Made by a program: the position numbers and the translations under genes
Shown here: positions 44,301 through 55,105 of the stretch, piece after piece
Layout: every line of letters starts with the position of its first letter
How positions within the stretch are numbered: the stretch's first letter is position 1
The notes under the pieces: model-generated
What the model was told of the DNA's origin: nothing
Seen by the model: the letters and a program-made list of their open reading frames with translations, nothing else
The model's database searches: none
Origin: Phlegmacium glaucopus
Lineage: Eukaryota; Basidiomycota; Agaricomycetes; Agaricales; Cortinariaceae
Length of the DNA stretch: 64,000 bases
Direction of reading: 5' to 3'
NCBI GenBank assembly: GCA_015039465.1
Contig: MU130031.1
Coordinates: 74,243-138,242 of the forward strand

Positions 44301-45184
44301 ATGTCTACATCACTGCGTTATTGGACAAATGGAATATGTTGCTTTGCAAGCCTGCGTCGACACCTTTCCCTTATAAGATCACTGAAATGCCGCCTACTCC
44401 ACCAAATTCCCTTCCAGAAATTTCTGATGATGAACTCGTACCAAAATACCAACGCCTTGTAGGATGTCTTCTGTATCTTGCCATTTCTACTCGTCCCGAC
44501 CTCTCGTACTATGCAATGTGGCTTGGACAGTTCAACTCTAAACCTACCCATTTTCATTTCCTCGCTGCCAAGCATGTTTTGCAATATTTAGCCGGCACTA
44601 AGGATTTAGCTCTCTTATTGGGCTCACCTTCATCATCAGTTCCGTCAACTCTCTGCGCTTACATGCAAAATGTGGGTTGTTCTGATGCCGACTGGGCATC
44701 AGATGCTGTTGATCGCAAAAGTATATCAGGATATTCATTTTATTTTGAAGGTTCTCTCGTTTCCTGGTCTGCAGTGAAGCAGAAGTCCATTGCACTATCT
44801 TTGACAGAGGCTGAATACTACGCAATGACACACGCTTTCAAGGAGGCACTCTGGCTCAAAGTTTTTCTTGGTTTCCTCAAATTCCCCATTCCTCGTCCAT
44901 TTCCTATCTTGTCCGACAATCAAGCTGCTTGCTCTCTTTCAAACACACCTGCAATTTCAGCGCGCTCAAAACATATCAATATTTGACATCATTTTATTTG
45001 TTCTCATGTTTCCGATGGCTCTTTTTCTACCACTTGGATTCCTACAAGTGACATGCCTGCCGACATTTTCACTAAACCACTTCCTTTTGCTTTGTATAAA
45101 CAACATCGAGATGTTCTTGGACTTTCTGTTCCTCCCAAATTGTGATATTTTTCTATATTCTTGTTCTATCCGACCTGATGGGGG
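41345..45184 (+). pseudogene. Copia-type retrotransposon polyprotein
   Basis: It starts inside gag at the zinc knuckle CGNCGKTGHTVPTC (near 41355). Next are the protease (SCLDSGCTDYIIRDHTLF, near 41760), the pre-integrase HRRFGYLGMEATKDTL with CTACIIGKS, integrase (LHMDLCGPYPTQTPDGKLYF, ALHAHSQNGKIERY) and the downstream VWGCQCFIV region. RT follows (VGLKWVYDQKMDTNGSLIQG, FDCKTAFLHAKL, VPIHVDDGLAITN) and RNase H (GCSDADWASDAVDRKSISGY, LSDNQAACSLSNTPA, SKHINI). The end reads PADIFTKPLPFALYKQHRDV. A frameshift at 42358 and stops near 42807, 43167 and 43310 inactivate it. The 5' LTR and most of gag are absent, so it is 5'-truncated. Confidence 0.9.
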
Positions 45185-45186
45185 TG

Positions 45187-45450
45187 TGTTGACTTATAGC
45201 TAGTCAGGTCGTCTATCACCTCACGTGATACGCATCTTCATTTATCTCTCACACTTCTCCTTCTTTACTCCTCAGTTGTCAACTATCACTTCCCGACACT
45301 GAGGCAGTACATTTTTCCGTTTCATTACTATACAAATGTCTAGCTAACTCGCATCCTAGTATGCTATTCGCGTCTAGGTAAATATACATTAGTTGTCAAC
45401 TATCACTTCCCGACACTGAGGCATACGCTATTCGCGTCTAGATCAAAGAT
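45187..45450 (+). repeat. Copia 3' LTR region with internal repeats
   Basis: Directly after the purine-rich GATGGGGGTG, the sequence TGTTGACTTATAGCTAGTCA starts the 3' LTR. A 33-nt segment starting AGTTGTCAACTATCACTTCC occurs at 45274-45306 and again at 45391-45423. CTATTCGCGTCTAG occurs at 45364 and 45428. The exact LTR end is not fixed; it may be near GTTGTCAACT. Confidence 0.6.
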
Positions 45451-46008
45451 CAACAAAGGTAACGCAAGACTTGCCGGTAACTTCCGTAATTGCACGTGTT
45501 GATGGTGATGGCCATGTTTGCCGCGCGAGAACAATTTACTGGCGTCTTTAAGAAACTCAACACTCACGAAGACACTAAAAAGTACCAGTATAATCTCATT
45601 TGAAGGGACTCGTATATGCCACGCGCAGCGGTGGCCCTCACCCACAATTTCTAGGACAACATAGTCGTTGGACGTCAGACATACGATTGCAATTATGCTC
45701 AGCCACGCCCGTATGGATCGTCGAGAAAATCACGAGACCCAACACCTCGATTGCGTTAAAGACAATATTATTTCAATATTAGTGACAAGAAATGGGGAGA
45801 ATACTTATATCGTGTCCAAGCGTTCGCCCAACCTTTGTCCTTTAAGAATAATATCCCAGCGAATTTCTAGTACAAGGTTAAGCATGATTTGAAATAAGAA
45901 ATGAAGTCAGGCGAGAGCGACGTTATGTAACCTTGCAGGCCGAACTCGTTATGTAGGAATGCTTTTAATTTAGTGTAATTACGAGCACATATGGTGCTGA
46001 CGAAAAAC
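45451..46008. other. Downstream region of the carboxylesterase
   Basis: No gene recognised. The short ORFs here do not show coding features. It lies between the Copia relic and the 3' end of the esterase gene. Confidence 0.5.
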
Positions 46009-48604
46009 TCAAGAGGAAGAAATAAGCTGCAATGTGATGTTGTTCAGCAGGTTCATCCCGGGTACTCTGAAGTTGTCGAATGTGATGCTAACATTCGGAG
46101 CAGGGTCCAGAAAGGTCAAAAGCGGATGATTAGCTGACGAACCCCATGGTTGCCAGTCCACAGCGGAGAGGAGACTGTTAGGGTTGTGCGGAATAGTGGG
46201 TCTACCAGTATTGGCAAAATTGACTGAATAGTAGTAGTAACGTCGTGGTAAGTCAGCAGCACATAAATGGCAGCAAAGGCCTGAAAAACATACCAAGAGC
46301 ATCAGTTCCAATGAAGTCTGGAGCAACACCATTACCATAGAATTCGGGAATATCAAAACTGTGGAACGCTCCAAGCTTTGGAATAGATTTGCCACGTTTG
46401 AACACTAACAAAAAGATGTTTTAGAACGTGACAAATAAAGATGAGGGAAGCAGAAAAGAACATACAGAATGCGAATGCAGGTTGTGTCTTTGAAGCATTT
46501 TCCAAGAAAAATCGGCGAGGTGCTTGGAATTTAATGTCGCCTTGAATGGCAGCCAGCCGCTTAAATTCAGGACTGAGTATTCATTAGCCGAGTCACCTTT
46601 AAATAGTCTGATTTAACTCACGTTAAAGCGTTCAAGGTTCCAGTGTCGAAAGGAGATCCCTAAAGAAACATATCAGATAAATAAACGGGAATCTTTCCAA
46701 AGTAATAGGAAACAGAAGAGTCACCTGTGTTACGTCGTCAGGATATGCCAGGCCAATTTCAGTAAGCTGCTCTGTTGTAAGCAATCCATTGAAATAGCTG
46801 CCACGGATTTAGACGACCGTGTGTAGTAAACAGAAGCCATGTTACATACTTGGATTGAATGTAATCCAAGAATTCTGCGTTGTTGCTATTCATAAAGAAA
46901 AAAATTGTAAACAGGAGTGGGTGTTGTGGCGCACAGCAGGGGTACGTACGTAATATTGGTGGTCGCGAAAGAGAACAGGCTGCCAAAAATATCAATTCTC
47001 TGAATGTATTGATTGTTTCGGTTTACATACGTTCCCTCGTCATCGCAGTCACCGGTAACCAATGGGACCTATCAGATAATGTCCTCAACCTCATATCTCT
47101 GAAGCAAGTTAAGACGTACCTTCGCATATAGACCCTTTAGAATAGATACATAAGGATTACGAACGATGAGGTGACCGTCTACACTAGGTTGCCATCTAAG
47201 TCGAGTCGAGAATGAGAAATCGGTAGGGGATTTATTGACAGCTGTCATCAGAGCGCTGAACGGAACAGCGCGCAAGCAGGCGATCAGGTCAGCAGATCCA
47301 GTGCAGCTAGTGTCAGCCACGAGTTGGTCGAACAAGGGTTGTTGATCTGTAATGTCTTGGAGAGACGTGGGAGAACCGGACTCCTATAGTTTTTTTTTCT
47401 TTTCTTGTTTTATCAACAGAGATTTTCAGACATCAATCGTACCATGAACGCTCCGTGGAAGAGACCCTCGGGATTGCCATCGTTAAGGACGAGATGTAAA
47501 CCAATGGACTCGGCACCTGCACTCTCGCCCCAACTAGAATGAAAGAAAGATGTTCAATACTACCCCAGACTCCGGAACAGGTCTTGCTTGCGTACATTGT
47601 AACTCGGTCGGGGTCACCGCCGAAGGCACCAATGTGTTTCCGGACCCATTCCAATGCGAAACGCTCTACGTTTGATTAGCATAGTGTAATAATGCGACAG
47701 TGAGCGAGGTGCGCACGATCTCTGAGACCTGCATTTCCAATTCCTGCAGCTTGCACTTCCTTTCCTCCGAGGAATCCAAGAGCTAGATAGTTATCAATGA
47801 AAACGAGTCATCATCATCATACAAGAAGAAATCGTACCGCTGACTCGATAATTGGCAGATACATATACCACAGGCTCGTCTAAAGCTATAGAACGAGCGA
47901 CGACGGGGTCACCTGGGTTCGCAGAGGCATCCCCGTCTTCGAAGGCACCTAAGCAGAATGTTCTTTAAGTTATTGATGATGATAAGTGGCTTGAAGCTGC
48001 GAGATACAAACCGCCGTAAATCCACTAGAATGGATATTAGTCTTCAGTTGTAAAAATTAACGTTTAGGACCCTTACGAAAAGCACTGGCAGTTTCTTTCC
48101 TGAGGGAATGGTGGCTGGTTTAACGACATTGATAAAAAGACCTCAAGATGACATCATGTTAGTTAGAATATATCAAGGTAGTAAGTATAGGTGGCAGTCC
48201 TACAATCTTCAGAGATAGCGGCAGGACCGCCTGAGATTGAGCCTGAGCCTGGAATAATGGATATGTTCACTAGTTGCTGTGGGCAAGCTGCTCCAAAACT
48301 AGTAGCTTGGTGGACTCCAGCGAATTTTAGAGGCGGTTTCGGAAGAGCAAATCGGAGATTCCCAACGCTTTTCAAGAAAAAAGAGATTTTTGTCAACGTG
48401 GACACAAGCAAAATTTGAGTAGGATGCATACGGCGGGGCAGCGAACGGTATTCCCAGGAAGTTCACTAGATCGCCAGTTGCGTTTCCTTGGAACGATCCA
48501 TAACTCAACTGAACCACGGGTCCTGTATTGGAAACAGATAGAGCTCCAACACAACTTGAATAAAGCAGGAACGTGAGGAGGAGAAATTTTGCAAGAGCAG
48601 ACAT
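46009..48604 (-). CDS. Secreted type-B carboxylesterase / lipase
   Basis: The protein (about 540 residues) starts MSALAKFLLLTFLLYSSCVG, a signal peptide; an upstream ATG at 48619 would add five residues. Exons give LVNFLGIPFAAPP|VGNLRFALPKPP across the first intron (48368-48431), then GGPAAISEDCLFINVVKP, VWIYGGAFEDGDASANPGDP (oxyanion region), VYVSANYRVSALGFL, GLRDQRFALEWVRKHIGAFG and the nucleophile elbow IWGESAGAESIGLHLVLND. The acid is in DCDDEGTLFSF and the histidine in LGAFHSFDIPEFYGNG. It ends LLNNITLQLISSS. About a dozen exons are separated by 50-65-nt introns. All triad residues and splice sites look intact. It probably hydrolyses esters or triglycerides outside the cell. The exact substrate is unknown. 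Confidence 0.93.
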
Positions 48605-48619
48605 CAGATATACCTTCAA

Positions 48620-49159
48620 GTCGTGATTCCATAGTTGAGTTTTATATGAAACTGGCTTTGGCAGAGGACCGGCGTAGCTGTGTTGTCACACTGTGGGGCC
48701 TGTGCTGTTGGCATGGCAAATCAATGCCGGCAACTCGCACACCGATAAAATAACCCATTCTTGACTGCTAGTAACATATTAAGCGCCTTCCTATAAAGCT
48801 CAAAAGGCCTGGAGAAAACATCCGTTCGTAGTGGTCTGAACAAGAACCCGAGGGGGGCAGTCAACGACAGGCTAATGAGGCAAGTCCGCATGAGTCATGA
48901 ATGCATGACAGGTGGCACGGTGGTTGAAAGAATGCGTTAACGTCACCCGGAAAGTATTTGTCAGTGGTCGGGATGATTCTAACCAGAAACCCAATTTCCG
49001 GCGAAAACCCAGGGTTGTGAGGCGATGAGTCCTGAGCTCGCCGTTGCCGGTATTGTCAGTAATCATCGATCATCGATCGTCGTTGGCACTTTTGGGACAG
49101 CACGTGATATGTTCAAGGTTCTGCTAATCTGGAAGGTCGGACCTTGAATGGACATGGAT
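48620..49159. other. Promoter side of the carboxylesterase, intergenic
   Basis: This is the probable 5' region of the minus-strand esterase, with no gene and no clear TATA motif. Confidence 0.4.
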
Positions 49160-49202
49160 GTCGATTTTCAAACACTGGGTCCCCCAGTGTTTGAAAATCG
49201 AC
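49160..49202. repeat. Perfect 20-bp inverted repeat, 3-nt spacer
   Basis: GTCGATTTTCAAACACTGGG at 49160-49179 pairs exactly with 49183-49202 across TCC. It lies seven bases before the target duplication of the foldback element. Confidence 0.95.
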
Positions 49203-49217
49203 ACTTTTGCTTTATAT

Positions 49218-49887
49218 TAGCCTCGTGACCGTCCCTTCCTAAAGAGGAAGAACCCGGAGGGTTTCCTCGATAGAGGGCCTGGTGAAACTGAGTTTGAATT
49301 AGTAGGCAATCCCTTATGATCGAAATCAAGCATGGCGATCAGGCGGCATCGTTTGTCGTTTCCTAATAGAGGCAACCACATCAATTCTATTCCCATTTTA
49401 AGACACTTTTGGAGTGGGTCAAGATTGCTGTGCAAATATCCTCCTCCTCAATAGACTTATACCACATTAAATAACACATATATCTTTTCATTGATAGACC
49501 ATGGCCTCAAATATCTGAAAAAAACCACAGCAATGACTCTTTCAGCCCTCAGCCAAGACTTCATAGCAATACAAAGGCTTGCTTCAAAATTTTGGCCAAA
49601 ACTGAGGGACCTGGCTGTATTAAAGTCTTTCTAATGTATCTAGAATATGTATCGTAGCGAAATATGGAGGGAGAGGGCAAAGAGCAAAGAAATCTGTGAG
49701 ATGCATTCCCAAAACGAAATCGGCTTTGATCCTGTTACCTCTATTAGGAAACGACAAACGATGCCGCTTGATCGCCGGACTGATAAGGGATTCTCTACTA
49801 ATTCAAACTCAATTATACCGGTCCCTCTATCGAGGAGACCCTCTGGGTTCTTGTTTCCTCTTTAGGAAGGGACCGGTCACCGGTCTA
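49218..49887. mobile_element. Mutator-like foldback element, ~190-bp TIRs
   Basis: Left arm (49218 to about 49405) and right arm (about 49695 to 49887) are imperfect reverse complements, for example GCGGCATCGTTTGTCGTTTC in both. Ends are TAGCCTCGTGACCG and TAGACCGGTGACCG. GCTTTATAT (9 bp) flanks it exactly at 49209-49217 and 49888-49896. Long TIRs with a 9-bp duplication suggest Mutator-like elements. There is no transposase inside. Confidence 0.85.
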
Positions 49888-50948
49888 GCTTTATATCTCC
49901 ACACCTTAACATTTTCAAGGCCCAGGGTGCTGAGGAAAGATGTGAAATGGATTGGCGTGACGAAATGGTCAACAATCGGAGTCTGAAAATCCATCAGAAT
50001 CCGACCCTCCGTGACAACTAGTTCAAACACTGTGGCTTCTTCCGAAATAAAAAAATATAGCTGTGTAGCTGAGAAGCTAGGATTTCTGATAGTACAGCTG
50101 ACTTCCTCATAATGCATAACGTGATAATGCATATTTGTCATAATGCATGGGATTTTCGCGAAACGGAGTTGGTTTGCAGGGATTTGACATCCATAATGCA
50201 TAATGCATAACGCATAGGAATCAGGATTATTTTGGCAATATGCATTATCTGATTAGAGGAAATAGGAGATTTCTTAGATTCCCGTTGCATTTTTGTACTG
50301 ATAGTTTGCATATTTATCATTCAAAATGTATAAATTCAGTTATCACTTCAAGTTCTTCCATCACTGACTAACCCTCCGCGTTTTTAGGTCATGCAGAAAC
50401 GAACGATCATCAAGTGAGTTATTTATGTTTATTTCTCCAAGTTGGATTAACGTTGATAGAAGAGATCGGCAAATTATATCATGAGATAAGAGGTAGGGCG
50501 CTACCATCTAGGAAGATCGGGTCTTCCAACCATTTAAACTATTAAAAATACTGCTCCTTTCGAGTACAAAAGGTAAGACATAGATATAAGTGGAGTAAGA
50601 AGAGTGGTGCGTGAGTGGAGCGAAACGGGCGGAAGAACTGGCAGCGGCCCGGATCACTCAGCCCTGGATAAACAAATCACAAAACGAGTTCGAACAAAGA
50701 AAGAAAGACACGGACCTCCAAGTTATCCCAATGGTAACATCGTTTAAAATTGAAATACCCACATGAGTAAAAAAATCGGTTTTTGATTCGTTCCAAAAAA
50801 GTTTCATTCGTTGCCCCTCCATACAAAGGCAAGTGCCTCAGGAGAATCTATCTGTACCCAATAGTCAGAAGATAATTCGAGAGATTTAAGGTGTTTGAAG
50901 TCATCCCTCTGTGATTGTCGATGTAACAGCCGGTTAGGTGGAACAGTC
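49888..50948. other. Intergenic with a cluster of ATAATGCAT motifs
   Basis: A possible coding remnant on the minus strand (YFFISEEATVFELVVTEGRI, 49880-50060) is unassigned. At 50110-50255 about seven copies of TAATGCAT/ATGCATAA occur. Otherwise no gene. Confidence 0.4.
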
Positions 50949-51530
50949 TCACTTGGAGATTTTCCTTTGAAGATCCTTGATGGGGGCTATCATAGGCTTG
51001 GTTAAACCCTGGGCTCGCTGACAAAAATCACAAAGGCCACTTCCGGGAGTAGGAGGCTTGAGATCACTGGCGGCTGGCTTCCAGCATTGGTAGCGGCAGA
51101 CCTTCCTTCTTGAAAGTATATTCGCAGATGCATCGTTAAGCCCTAGAAGCAATAGAATAACAAATGGCTACTTAGGGTAAGGCAGCAGAAGCAGATATCC
51201 ATGCATAAATGGAAGGAAGAAGCTAGGGAAAAAGTAAGAGCGAAATTGAGAGAGAGTACGCACGAGCTTGGCTGGCATACGTTTATCAACAACCTCCACC
51301 ATAAGCGGCGAGAGTTATCGCCGGACCAAGTCGTATTACCCACGGCACAACAAGGTGTCAGATGAAGTAAACACAGGAGATTGGAAGAAGAACGTACGAC
51401 TAAATTAACTAGCCTTGAAAAGGAAGGCCTGAGATTACATCAGTAATAATGAGGCTTACCCGAAGGATATGGTTTGGCATCCATCCGGAACCGCGCCAGT
51501 AAAAAAGCCTGAGAAGGGAGGGACCACACA
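50949..51530 (-). CDS. Possible small spliced gene, unknown
   Basis: The last exon reads ARLNDASANILSRRKVCRYQ, then CWKPAASDLKPPTPGSGLCD and FCQRAQGLTKPMIAPIKDLQ, ending at 50949. It has two CxxC-like pairs (CRYQC, CDFC). It is preceded by an intron-like stretch (donor GTGCGT at about 51264, acceptor TTCTAG near 51130). An exon ARFRMDAKPYPS followed by GTAAGC lies near 51470-51520. The frame between them is not resolved (a stop near 51285). It could be a host gene downstream of the GATA gene or its 3' UTR. Low confidence. Confidence 0.3.
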
Positions 51531-51984
51531 AAACAAAAATAATACTTTTGGAAACTGACGGGATTATAGGAACATTGCGTACAAAAACGAAAGCAAAAAA
51601 AAAAAGAAGCCATCATAGATCACAAACGTTTAAACACAGCGAGTGAGAAAAGAAACAGAGGGCATGAGCCACCAGATGGAAAGCTTGAATGTGCATGGTA
51701 CAATGGTGTGGATAGCGATGTTGTGTGGAAAGACAAGGTGGATGAAGATAAAGGGTATGGGCCTAGATGTGCGTGAGGATACCGTACTCTTTGAAGATAG
51801 AGTGGATGACGTTTTGAGAGTGAGGGTGTAAGCAAAAGATTTAGATCAGGAAAGGAGAGAAAGAACATTAATGCCAGCTTTCGAATGAAAGCGCAATCAA
51901 GACCTCCAGCAATTCGAGCCTCTAAACAGGGAGCGACTAGCAACCAAGTGACCACACCGCCAGCAAACCACCAATTTTACCATA

Positions 51985-54900
51985 TCAAGATTCGGACTTC
52001 ATTCTCATGCGCTCTCCTCCATGCGAACTGCTACTATTTGCTTCTGCAGCATCCACAGCCTCCAAAAGTTCAGCATCAGCATCAGCATCAACCTCGCCCT
52101 CGCCATCTCCATCATCGCCTCCTTCCTCCTCTCCATCTGTTCGATCTCTTGAAGTAGCTGCCACAGCTCCTAAAATTTCAGCTTCAGCGTCTGATTCCAC
52201 CTCCGCCTCCGCTTCAGCGTCCGCATCTGCATCTGCATCCATTTCGTCGACTTCCATTGTTGGTGATCCAGACTCAACGCCGCCGCCAGCGACAGCAAGA
52301 GAAGACCCAAGTGGAGATCTTTTAGTAGGTGTTCCATTAAGGGTTGGAGTGTTATCGGAAGATCTAGTAGCGGGAGGTGTAGGTCGAGTTCCAGTTCCAC
52401 CACGAACGCGCGCATTACGTGAACTAGATCGACTAGTGGGTCCCGAGCCTCCTCGACCGACGTTAGAAATAGGCAATTGATCAGGATCGTGACGTTCATC
52501 ATCATCGTCCCGAGGTTCCTTTAAAGCAGCGATAGAAGGAGGTGGGCTTTGTGGGGGCTGTTGACGTTGGCTTGAGCCATGCTTTGTAGAATGAGAAGTA
52601 GAGGCGGAAGAAGACGGATGGAGATTGGATAATGAGGAACGTATGTTAGATTGGGTGTGCGACGATGATGAGGCATCGCGATCGCGGTTTGATTGTGAAT
52701 GAGGTTGAGACTGAGAGAAGGTGGCGGGACCATGAGATGGTTGATGGGTGAGAATCGTATCTGAACGATGTATGGACCGGTCTGAGCCCTGAGAGAGTGG
52801 CATATCCGGATGAGAAGGCTGACGTTGTTGGTGTTGCGGTTGTTGTTGCACAGACTGGCTCGCGACTTGTTGCTGTTGGTTTTCCAGAGTACCACGACGT
52901 TCTACCCGTTTCATTTTCTTTCGACATCTAAAATAATAGCAAAAGGGTTTAGTTCCGCGTTTGTGACATCACGGAAAATGGATCAAGCAAGATTTAGTGA
53001 TGAAACACGAGGATCCATCCAGAAAAGACAAAAAGGAAACAAATTGACAACTCGACATGTATGCCACCCATACAGTTGATTCAGGTAACGTAACCATCTT
53101 GACGTTTTCCGAAACAGAATAAAAACGGCTGTCGGGCGGGGCGCTCTCACACCACGCCCCACCCTCAAGCCCGAAAGAAAAGATGAGAAACCTCACCTAT
53201 CACAAACAGTACCAGGACCCATAGGACCGGGGCCCCATTTTTCAACACATTTACCATCTTTATACCTCCCAACCATACCGCATTGTCGACAGATTCGTTG
53301 TCCTGAATTGTTAGTGGACGCAAATGGAACCGTCACGGAGGGAGTTGAACCCGTATCTAATGATGGACCTGAACCTGAAAATGGAAACACGTTAGCGCAA
53401 TTTTTTTGTAGGGCAGGAGAGCGGGGAGAACGGAATGGACCCAAAATCAGAAGTTCTCAAAGTGGAAAGGAAAGATTGACGGGTAAAATTGTTAGGGCAA
53501 ATATAAGCTGGGAAAAACGTAACCAGTGCGAATAATAGAGAAAAAAAAAAGAACAGAAGCAAAAATGACATACCAGGTAAACCTACTCCACTTCCGGGAC
53601 CAGCCTGGATAGTGTTTGGGAACTTGGTCTTCTTCGTTGGTGCACCTGTCACCACTGGTGCAAATATATGAGTCTGAATAACCTGATTCTGACTGCTTTG
53701 CGCTGGTGCGCTCAGAGAGCTCATGACTGGCGCCGATTGGTTAGCTGGATAAGTGATATTGGAAGGATGTTGAGGGGGATAAGGGTTCGTAGCTGGTGTT
53801 ATATGACCGGGATGCAGATTGTTATTGTTGGCAGTTTGAGGCCTCGGCGAATCGCCGTCTCGTTCATTTCGACGACGTTGGTTGATGCCGAGGTGATGAT
53901 GGTGTGGAGAATCGATGTAGGGGGCTCCTGTACCATTGGATGTCCCTCCTCCGCCATGTTCGTCCCCTGTAGTAGCGCGTAGAAGCATCTCATCTACGTC
54001 TAAGGAACTGGTGCTTGAAGAACGTGAATGGCCATGGGAATCGGGACGCTGGGAAGGATGTTGGCCATGAGGGTCTGGATATTTTATAATCCGTGGAGCT
54101 TGGGAACGATGTATGAGCTGCTGTTGACGTGCTCGTGCCAATAGCTGCTCTTGGTAATCGCGAGAATCGGATGAAAGTTGCAGGTGCTGTTGTTGCTGCT
54201 GTTGCATAGTTCCAACGTACTAGATCTAAAGAGAGACATGAGACTTGTCGTTCTTTCAACAACGACGTTCATAAATACTCACAGAAATTTATAGAAAAGA
54301 CAAATGAGATATGAGGAATGAATCAATGATTGATCGATGTGATAGATGTCGAGAAAGTACCTACCGACTCGGAGTAAGACGGTCGAGTTTCTCTCGTTCG
54401 CTGATCATCGGTGCTGGAACGCAAGCGCTTTGGAGGAGGTTGAGCAGGGTTGTACAACCCGTCCATGCTAGGCGTCCGTGGCCTCCGGGTGCCCGCATTT
54501 GGTGAGGAATTTGGGTTGGGGTTCGGAATAGGATGAGGGGGTAGGACGGGAAACGCAGCAGACTGACGGTTTGATTGGTGCTGCCTTGAGTGTTGTCGAG
54601 GAACGTTCGGAGGAGCCATGATTTGGGAAGATGATGAAAGTGGGTAGGTTGCCCCTTCAGTACCGATATGTGGAGGAAGGGGTGGTAAGACGAGGGGTGC
54701 CACGGAACCCTCTGAGATACGAGTGAATGCAATTCTGGCATCTTTAGCTCTTGATTCAACGAGAGCGAGATAACGTTCGACTTGCTCCCAGCTTTCTTGC
54801 GCCACGCGTCTACGGCTCTCAGCTTCTTCGCGTGCTACTTCAGCTTGAGCGAGTCTGTCTTCATACTCGTCAATCAACAACTTCACCGTCTGCTTTTGTA

Positions 54901-55105
54901 CTTGTTGGTCTCCATTAGGATGAGCTGATGGTGGTGAACCTGTTGGGTCGAGATTGAGAGCTTGTAAGAGACGCTCAGCTCTCTCGGCACGTTTTCTGGT
55001 GACTGATAGTTCCCTCCTGAGAGAATCGACATCACGAAAGGCCTCTGCGAGTAGAGCTGCTAGCTGTGAGTTGGATGTCTGGGGTGAGACCTCTTGGGGG
55101 TCCAT
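51985..55105 (-). CDS. GATA-type zinc-finger protein with N-terminal coiled coil
   Basis: Four exons (55105-54365, 54219-53574, 53374-53197, 52927-51985) join in frame to 835 residues. The start MDPQEVSPQTSNSQLAALLA is followed by two predicted coiled-coil stretches (FRDVDSLRRELSVTRKRAER; DEYEDRLAQAEVAREEAES) and a Pro/Asn-rich region. Next is a Gln run (MQQQQQQHLQL) and DVDEMLLRAT. The finger is CRQC-(24)-CDRC, from RICRQCGMVGRYKDGKCVEK to TVCDRCRKKMKRVERR, with an intron inside the second CxxC. The C-terminus is Ser/Gln-rich and very acidic (DADADAEAEAEVESDAEAE). It is presumably a nuclear transcription regulator. The spliced frame shows that the ORFs at 53.4-54.2 and 54.3-55.2 kb are one gene. 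Confidence 0.88.

Noticed and set aside
51620..51955. Minus-strand ORF MVTWLLVAPCLEAR
   Set aside because: Falls in the probable 3' UTR of the GATA gene and has no domain or splice support.
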